In this document: positions 59,468 through 64,000 of the stretch, one piece after another
Position numbering within the stretch: the stretch's first letter is position 1
How the letters are laid out: every line of letters begins with the position of its first letter
From: Catellatospora paridis
Lineage (GTDB): Bacteria > Actinomycetota > Actinomycetes > Mycobacteriales > Micromonosporaceae
Assembly (NCBI RefSeq): GCF_009720365.1
Contig: NZ_ML769319.1
Span: 1 to 64,000, forward strand
Direction: 5' to 3'
DNA length: 64,000 nt
Position numbers and translations under genes: made by a program
The notes under the pieces: generated by a model
The model's input: only the letters and a program-made list of their open reading frames with translations
Database searches by the model: none
What the model was told of the DNA's origin: nothing

Positions 59468-59923
59468 GCTCGCACCCCGCTACGTACAGCGCATGGTGGC
59501 GCAACTGCGCGACAAGATGGCCCCCGCATCGGTGGTGAAGGTTCACGGGGTGCTGCGGGTCGCCCTGACCGACGCTCTTCGGGTGACCGCCTGGAGGCAT
59601 TCCTCCTATTGGCGCTGACCACCGGCCTCCGGCGAGGAGAGTTGCTGGGCCTCCGCTGGATCGACGTAGAGACCGACGAGATGGTGCTGTTCGTCCGGCA
59701 GACACTTCAGCGGGTCGGAGGGAAGCTCCAGATCGTCTCGCCGAAGACGCACCGGTCGGCGCGGCCGGTGCCGCTCGCTCGGCTCTCCTGCGCAGCGCTC
59801 GTGTCCACGATCCGGCTCACCGCCGACACCTACGGCCACATTCTGCCCGCGAAGGCACGCGACGCAGCGGACGGCATCGATCGAATCATGTGGGACGAGG
59901 GGGAGGAGCAGACGCCCGAGTAG
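59457..59923 (+). pseudogene. Tyrosine recombinase/integrase remnant with internal deletions
   Basis: A core-binding segment ('LDKLAPRYVQRMVAQLRDKM', 'VVKVHGVLRVALTDALRVT') in one frame is followed, after a shift near 59590, by 'LEAFLLLALTTGLRRGELLG' (catalytic box I Arg) and 'QIVSPKTHRSARPVPL'. The HxxR box is missing; the sequence jumps to 'TIRLTADTYGHILPAKARDA' with the catalytic Tyr. At least two deletions therefore inactivate it. It lies about 75 bp from the 3' end of tRNA-Ala, the usual position for the integrase of an integrated element. Confidence 0.85.
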
Positions 59924-59935
59924 CTTGAAAAAGAT

Positions 59936-59979
59936 CTAGGCTTTACCGGTGGCTTTGTCTGGCCACCGGTAAAGCCTAG
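59936..59979. repeat. 18-bp perfect inverted repeat containing direct repeat copy 2
   Basis: CTAGGCTTTACCGGTGGC and its complement with an 8-nt loop. It can act as the terminator of the recombinase gene. Its left arm overlaps direct repeat copy 2 (59939-59956). Confidence 0.8.
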
Positions 59980-59996
59980 TTATTCAACGTTACTGC

Positions 59997-60072
59997 TGGT
60001 GGAGCCTAGGAGAATCGAACTCCTAACCCCCGCCTTGCAAAGGCGGTGCTCTGCCAATTGAGCTAAGGCCCC
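59997..60072 (-). tRNA. tRNA-Ala(TGC), near-origin copy
   Basis: Acceptor GGGGCCT/AGGCTCC with G3-U70, anticodon stem CCGCC/GGCGG with loop TTTGCAA; CCA is encoded (59997-59999). Confidence 0.95.
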
Positions 60073-60097
60073 GAGGGACGGGCTCGGCCCGTCTGAC

Positions 60098-60226
60098 TCA
60101 GCGGAGATCCGGTGCGGTGGTGGCCTCGTGCCACAGTGCCCGCTCGTCGTTGGCCGCCCGCAGCTTCTTGGCGACCAGTGCGACCGCCACACCGACTCCG
60201 GCGACGATCAGCAACTTCTTCCACAT
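60098..60226 (-). CDS. DLW-39 family small membrane protein
   Basis: 42 residues: 'MWKKLLIVAGVGVAVALVAK' is a single membrane helix, and the tail contains 'AANDERALWHEATTAPDLR'. This matches the short DLW-39 protein found between tRNA-Ile and tRNA-Ala near gyrA in many actinobacteria. No function is assigned. It is too short for most gene-length cut-offs. Confidence 0.88.
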   Translation of the reverse strand: MWKKLLIVAGVGVAVALVAKKLRAANDERALWHEATTAPDLR

Positions 60227-60250
60227 GATGAGCACCTTAACGCTCGGGAG

Positions 60251-60324
60251 TGGGGCTAGCTGGAATCGAACCAGCGACCTCAGAGTTATCAGCTCTGCGC
60301 TCTAACCGACTGAGCTATAGCCCC
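60251..60324 (-). tRNA. tRNA-Ile(GAT)
   Basis: Acceptor GGGGCTA/TAGCCCC, anticodon stem CAGAG/CTCTG with loop CTGATAA, no encoded CCA. Standard position downstream of gyrA and the DUF3566 gene. Confidence 0.95.
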
Positions 60325-60531
60325 GCGCGACAACGAACCTTACCGCACCGCTGACGGCTCTTCCAAACCGGTATCCCCTCCCCGCGTGGCGTGTCCCGCC
60401 CCGGTCGCCGGCCGACGACGAAGATCGTCGTTTGGTGCCGGAACCTGCGGTCTCACCCAAGGTTCTGACCCGAACAGCGATCTTGCCCCCGCAGCCGCCG
60501 CGGGGGCCGGCCGGCGCGGTGTGCGGGCGCG

Positions 60532-60568
60532 CCACAGCGGTCCGTGGGCGAGCCGCGGACCGCTGTGG
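60532..60568 (-). terminator. Hairpin after the DUF3566 gene
   Basis: 13-bp perfect arms CCACAGCGGTCCG/CGGACCGCTGTGG with an 11-nt loop, 14 bp past the stop at 60582. It ends the gyrA operon. Confidence 0.82.
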
Positions 60569-60581
60569 GTGTGGCGTGAGG

Positions 60582-61367
60582 TCAGTCGCGCTCGGCGAGC
60601 GTGATCTCGACGCCGCCGACCAGGTCGGCACAGACGTTGTAGATGAACGCGCCCAGGGTCATCAGCGCGGTGAAGAGCACCACGTTGATCGCGCCCAGGA
60701 TGGCCGACGTCCCGATCACCGCGCTGGCGCTGATGCGGAAGTCGCCCGCGCTGCCGTTCGAGGCGAACAGGTCGGCCAGGGTCGTGTTCAGCGAGTTGAA
60801 CACGCCCATCGCGTCCAGCGCCAGGTACAGCACCGAGGTGGCGACCACGATGACGACCAGGAGCACGAAGGACACGGCGAAGGAGAACTTCATGACCGAC
60901 CACGGGTCGATGCGCTTGATGCTCAGCCGGGCCCGGCGCGGGCCGCGCGAGGCGGCCGAGCCGGCACTGGTGCGCGCCGCGCGCACGGCTTCGGTGACGC
61001 GCACCGCGCCGGCACTGGCGCTGTTGACCACGGAGCGCAGCGTCGACGAGCCCGCCGCGGCCCGGCCGGTGGCCGTCGTCGGCCGCTCGGAGGTCGCGAT
61101 GGCGCCCGTGGGCTCCGAGTCCGGGGCGGGCATGCCCGCCGGCCGGGTGAAGGTGCCGGTGGTGGTCGTGGCGGCAGCGGCGGTGCTGCCGGCCGACTCG
61201 TCACCCCCGGTCGCGGACCGGGCCGGGGTCGGCTCGGACTGATCAGCGGGGACTGTCGCGCGGCCTCCGGCCGCCCGGCCGGTCGACGAGGCGGCGTCGC
61301 CGCCGTCCTTCTCGACCGGACTCGCCGGAGCCCCCGCGGTCTCCGACATCGCCTGTGTCTCCGTCAT
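60582..61367 (-). CDS. DUF3566 transmembrane protein
   Basis: 261 residues. A long disordered Ala/Thr/Pro/Gly-rich N-terminus (about 1-140) is followed by the DUF3566 domain: 'ARLSIKRIDPWSVMKFSFAV' then a transmembrane helix, 'LNTTLADLFASNGSAGDFRI' and a second helix, ending 'ICADLVGGVEITLAERD'-like. It starts 3 bp after gyrA and is a conserved gyrA operon partner in actinobacteria. In mycobacteria the homologue has been linked to the cell-division/growth machinery; the role is unsettled. Confidence 0.9.
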   Translation of the reverse strand: MTETQAMSETAGAPASPVEKDGGDAASSTGRAAGGRATVPADQSEPTPARSATGGDESAGSTAAAATTTTGTFTRPAGMPAPDSEPTGAIATSERPTTATGRAAAGSSTLRSVVNSASAGAVRVTEAVRAARTSAGSAASRGPRRARLSIKRIDPWSVMKFSFAVSFVLLVVIVVATSVLYLALDAMGVFNSLNTTLADLFASNGSAGDFRISASAVIGTSAILGAINVVLFTALMTLGAFIYNVCADLVGGVEITLAERD

Positions 61368-61370
61368 GCA

Positions 61371-63863
61371 CTAGTCCTGTTCGTCCGGCTCATCGGCATT
61401 GCGGGCAATGGCGACGAGGGTTACGCCTTCTGGGAGGTCCATCAGCTTGACACCCATTGTGTTCCGATCGCGCGTCCGCCGCACGGGCTTCACCGGAGTT
61501 CGGATAACTCCGCCGTTGCTCGTGATAGCGAAGAGCTCGTCTTCCGGGCTGATAACGACCGCACCCACCAGTCCGCCACGGCGTTCGGTGATCTTTGCGG
61601 TCAGTACGCCCTTTCCACCCCGGCCCTGGACCGGGTACTCGTCGATCGGGGTGCGCTTGGCGTAGCCGCCGTTGGTCGCCACGAGGACGTCCATACCGTC
61701 CCGGACCACCTCCATGGCCAGCAGCTCGTCGCCGTCGCCGAAGCGCATGCCGATGACGCCCGACGTGGCGCGGCCCATGGGGCGTAGCGCGTCGTCGGTG
61801 GCGTTGAAGCGGATGGCCTGCGCCTGCTTGCTGACGAGCAGCAGGTCGTCCTCCGCGGCGATCAGTGCCGCGCCGACGAGCTCGTCGTCGTCGCGCAGGT
61901 TGATCGCGATGATGCCGCCGCTGCGGTTGGAGTCGAACTCACCGAGCGCGGTCTTCTTGACCAGGCCGTTCTTCGTGGCCAGCACCAGGTAGGGCGCGAC
62001 CTCGTAGTTCTGGATCTCGATGACCTGGGCGATCTGCTCGTCCGGCTGGAAGGCGAGCAGGTTCGCCACGTGCTGGCCCTTCGCGATGCGCGAGGCCTCG
62101 GGGAACTCGTACGCCTTGGCGCGGTAGACCCGGCCCTTGTTCGTGAAGAACAGGATCCAGTCGTGCGTGGAGCAGACGAAGAAGTGGCTGACGATGTCGT
62201 CCTGGCGCAGCGTGGCCCCGGAGACGCCCTTGCCGCCCCGCTTCTGCGAGCGGTACAGGTCAACCTTTGTCCGTTTGGCGTACCCGGTACGGGTGATGGT
62301 CACCACGACGTCCTCGCGCGCGATGAGGTCCTCCATGGAGACCTCGCCGTCGAACGGGATGATCTTCGTGCGCCGGTCGTCGCCCCACTTGGCCACGATC
62401 TCGCCGAGCTCGTCGGAGATGATCTTCCGCTGCCGCTCGGGCTTGGCCAGGATGTCCTTGAGGTCGGCGATCTCGATCTCGATCCGGGCCAGCTCGTCGA
62501 CGATCCGCTGACGCTCCAGCGCGGCCAGCCGGCGCAGCTGCATGTCGAGGATCGCGGTCGCCTGGATCTCGTCGACGTCGAGCAGCGCCATGAGGCCGGT
62601 CTTCGACTCCTCCGCGCTCGGCGCGCGGCGGATGAGGGCGATGACCTCGTCCAGCATGTCCAGCGCCTTGACCAGACCGCGCAGGATGTGGGCCCGCTCC
62701 TCGGCCTTGCGCAGGCGGAAGGCCGTCCGTCGCTGGATGACCTCCATCTGGTGGCTGACGTAGTACATGAGGAACTGGGCGAGGTTCAGCGTGCGGGGCA
62801 CGCCGTCGACCAGCGCCAGCATGTTCGCGCCGAAGGTCTCCTGCAGCTGGGTGTGCTTGTAGAGGTTGTTCAGCACCACCTTGGCCACGGCGTCGCGCTT
62901 GAGCACGAGCACCAGGCGCATGCCGGTGCGGCCGGACGACTCCTCGCGGATGTCCGCGATGCCGCCCAGCTTGCCCTCCTTGACCAGCTCGGCCACGCGC
63001 TCGGCGAGGTTGTCCGGGTTGACCTGGTACGGCAGCTCGGTGACGACGAGGCAGGCACGCCCCTTCTTGTCCTCCTCGACCTCGACCACGGCCCGCATCC
63101 GGATCGAGCCGCGACCGGTGCGGTACGCCTCCTCGATCGTGCTGGTGCCGACGATCAGACCGCGGGTCGGGAAGTCCGGGCCCTTGACGATCCGCAGGGC
63201 GGCCTCGAGCACCTCGGCCTCGTCGGCCTCCGGGTTGTCCAGGCACCACTGCACGGCCTGGCCGATCTCGCGCAGGTTGTGCGGCGGGATCTTGGTGGCC
63301 ATGCCGACGGCGATGCCCTCGGAGCCGTTGACCAGCAGGTTCGGGAACCGGGCCGGCAGGATCGTCGGCTCCTGGTTACGTCCGTCGTAGTTCGGGACGA
63401 AGTCGACGGTGTCCTCGTCGATGTCGCGCAGCAGCTCCATCGCGAGCGGGAACAGCCGGCACTCGGTGTACCGCATGGCGGCGGCGGGGTCGTTGCCCGG
63501 CGAGCCGAAGTTGCCGTTGCCGTCGATCAGCGGGTAGCGCAGCGACCACGGCTGCGCCATGCGCACCAGCGAGTCGTAGATCGCGGTGTCGCCGTGCGGG
63601 TGGTAGTTACCCATCACCTCGCCGACGACGCGGGCGCACTTGAAGTAGCCGCGGTCGGGGCGGAAGCCACCGTCGTACATCGCGTACAGGATCTTGCGGT
63701 GCACCGGCTTGAGGCCGTCGCGCACGTCCGGCAGCGCCCGGCCGACGATGACGCTCATGGCGTAGTCGAGGTACGAGCGCTGCATCTCCACCTCGAGCCC
63801 GACGGGCTCGATGCGGCCGTGCACGCCGACCTCTTCCGGCTGAGTGTCAGGAGTCTCGCTCAC
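61371..63863 (-). CDS. gyrA: DNA gyrase subunit A
   Basis: 830 residues, full length. The N-terminus contains '[20 protein letters not shown]'. The catalytic Tyr is in '[11 protein letters not shown]'. The quinolone-resistance region reads '[19 protein letters not shown]', with Thr at the position of E. coli Ser83 and Asp at Asp87, a wild-type-like arrangement. C-terminal beta-pinwheel blades include the GyrA box '[10 protein letters not shown]' and a second 'QGRGGKGV'. No intein is present. ATG at 63863. The gene would follow gyrB, beyond the right edge. Confidence 0.98.
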   Translation of the reverse strand: MSETPDTQPEEVGVHGRIEPVGLEVEMQRSYLDYAMSVIVGRALPDVRDGLKPVHRKILYAMYDGGFRPDRGYFKCARVVGEVMGNYHPHGDTAIYDSLVRMAQPWSLRYPLIDGNGNFGSPGNDPAAAMRYTECRLFPLAMELLRDIDEDTVDFVPNYDGRNQEPTILPARFPNLLVNGSEGIAVGMATKIPPHNLREIGQAVQWCLDNPEADEAEVLEAALRIVKGPDFPTRGLIVGTSTIEEAYRTGRGSIRMRAVVEVEEDKKGRACLVVTELPYQVNPDNLAERVAELVKEGKLGGIADIREESSGRTGMRLVLVLKRDAVAKVVLNNLYKHTQLQETFGANMLALVDGVPRTLNLAQFLMYYVSHQMEVIQRRTAFRLRKAEERAHILRGLVKALDMLDEVIALIRRAPSAEESKTGLMALLDVDEIQATAILDMQLRRLAALERQRIVDELARIEIEIADLKDILAKPERQRKIISDELGEIVAKWGDDRRTKIIPFDGEVSMEDLIAREDVVVTITRTGYAKRTKVDLYRSQKRGGKGVSGATLRQDDIVSHFFVCSTHDWILFFTNKGRVYRAKAYEFPEASRIAKGQHVANLLAFQPDEQIAQVIEIQNYEVAPYLVLATKNGLVKKTALGEFDSNRSGGIIAINLRDDDELVGAALIAAEDDLLLVSKQAQAIRFNATDDALRPMGRATSGVIGMRFGDGDELLAMEVVRDGMDVLVATNGGYAKRTPIDEYPVQGRGGKGVLTAKITERRGGLVGAVVISPEDELFAITSNGGVIRTPVKPVRRTRDRNTMGVKLMDLPEGVTLVAIARNADEPDEQD

Positions 63864-63902
63864 TGTTTAAAACTCTTTTCCTGCGTATGAAGCTGAGGAA
63901 GC

Positions 63903-63966
63903 TGTGGATAACGCTGTGGATCAGGGCCCGACCTGTGGATAAACAGTATGTCTATCCACAGGTCGG
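63903..63966. promoter_or_regulatory. DnaA-box-like cluster and palindrome upstream of gyrA
   Basis: TGTGGATAA (complement TTATCCACA) occurs at 63903-63911 and 63934-63942, near-copies at 63915-63923 (TGTGGATCA) and 63952-63960 (CTATCCACA). The last two form part of a 14-bp inverted repeat, CCGACCTGTGGATA at 63928-63941 and its complement at 63953-63966. It may be a DnaA-controlled promoter, a gyrB terminator, or both. Confidence 0.7.
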
Positions 63967-64000
63967 CATTTTCCTGGTCTTAGATGCCCAAACTCAGACA

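Noticed and set aside
59192-59923. Intact integrase of 243 residues
   Set aside because: The N-terminal 120 codons do not match a recombinase; the true core-binding region is in another frame and the HxxR box is missing, so it is a remnant.
61371-63863. Fluoroquinolone-resistance mutation in gyrA
   Set aside because: The resistance region has Thr and Asp at the two key positions, which is within the normal range for actinobacteria.

Overview
The window is high-GC actinobacterial chromosome: GTG starts are frequent, many genes overlap at ATGA or GTGA, and there are chaplin-type proteins, SigE-family sigma factors, XRE/DUF397 pairs and PASTA proteins. Gene content and the gyrA - DUF3566 - tRNA-Ile - DLW-39 - tRNA-Ala block suggest a spore- or mycelium-forming actinomycete, most likely Micromonosporaceae (inference). 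The right end lies close to the replication origin: gyrA is preceded by DnaA-box-like repeats, and a perfect 16-bp parS site lies about 18 kb away at 46026. No prophage, CRISPR array, intact insertion sequence or large biosynthetic cluster was seen.

Left part (1-26 kb): the end of the Ser/Thr phosphorylation operon (pstP partial, fhaB, fhaA) and tRNA-Leu; a peptidoglycan-binding efflux operon (lipoprotein, membrane fusion protein, ABC ATPase, FtsX-like permease) divergent from a two-component system; a sugar-nucleotide epimerase with a WecG/TagA-type glycosyltransferase; an XRE/DUF397 locus; two PASTA proteins, one with six TTVLP-type repeats; a CapA-family protein; a GCS2-family ligase; a MarR regulator; a large XRE-NB-ARC-TPR regulator; and the first of three sigma-factor units.

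Middle (26-37 kb): a scattered acyl-CoA or leucine catabolism regulon (acyl-CoA dehydrogenase, carboxyltransferase, HMG-CoA lyase, biotin carboxylase, TetR), interrupted by a three-repeat chaplin-like gene and a large secreted subtilase. Four 16-bp palindromes of the form CTNAACGNNMGTTNAG, one before each transcription unit, indicate common control by the TetR protein. From 37 to 52 kb come a TPR protein, two further sigma-factor/membrane-protein units, an SGNH hydrolase, a DsbA-like protein, an MFS exporter, a PIG-L deacetylase and a threonine/serine dehydratase.

Right part (52-64 kb): an array of nine tRNA genes with an embedded HNH endonuclease, a 41-residue ORF with its own terminator, a Tat-exported FAD oxidase and methyltransferases. 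A decayed island at about 56.6-60 kb holds a truncated aminoglycoside phosphotransferase, a deleted tyrosine recombinase and a truncated Gly-rich repeat gene, next to the 3' end of tRNA-Ala. The window ends with the near-origin core block through gyrA.
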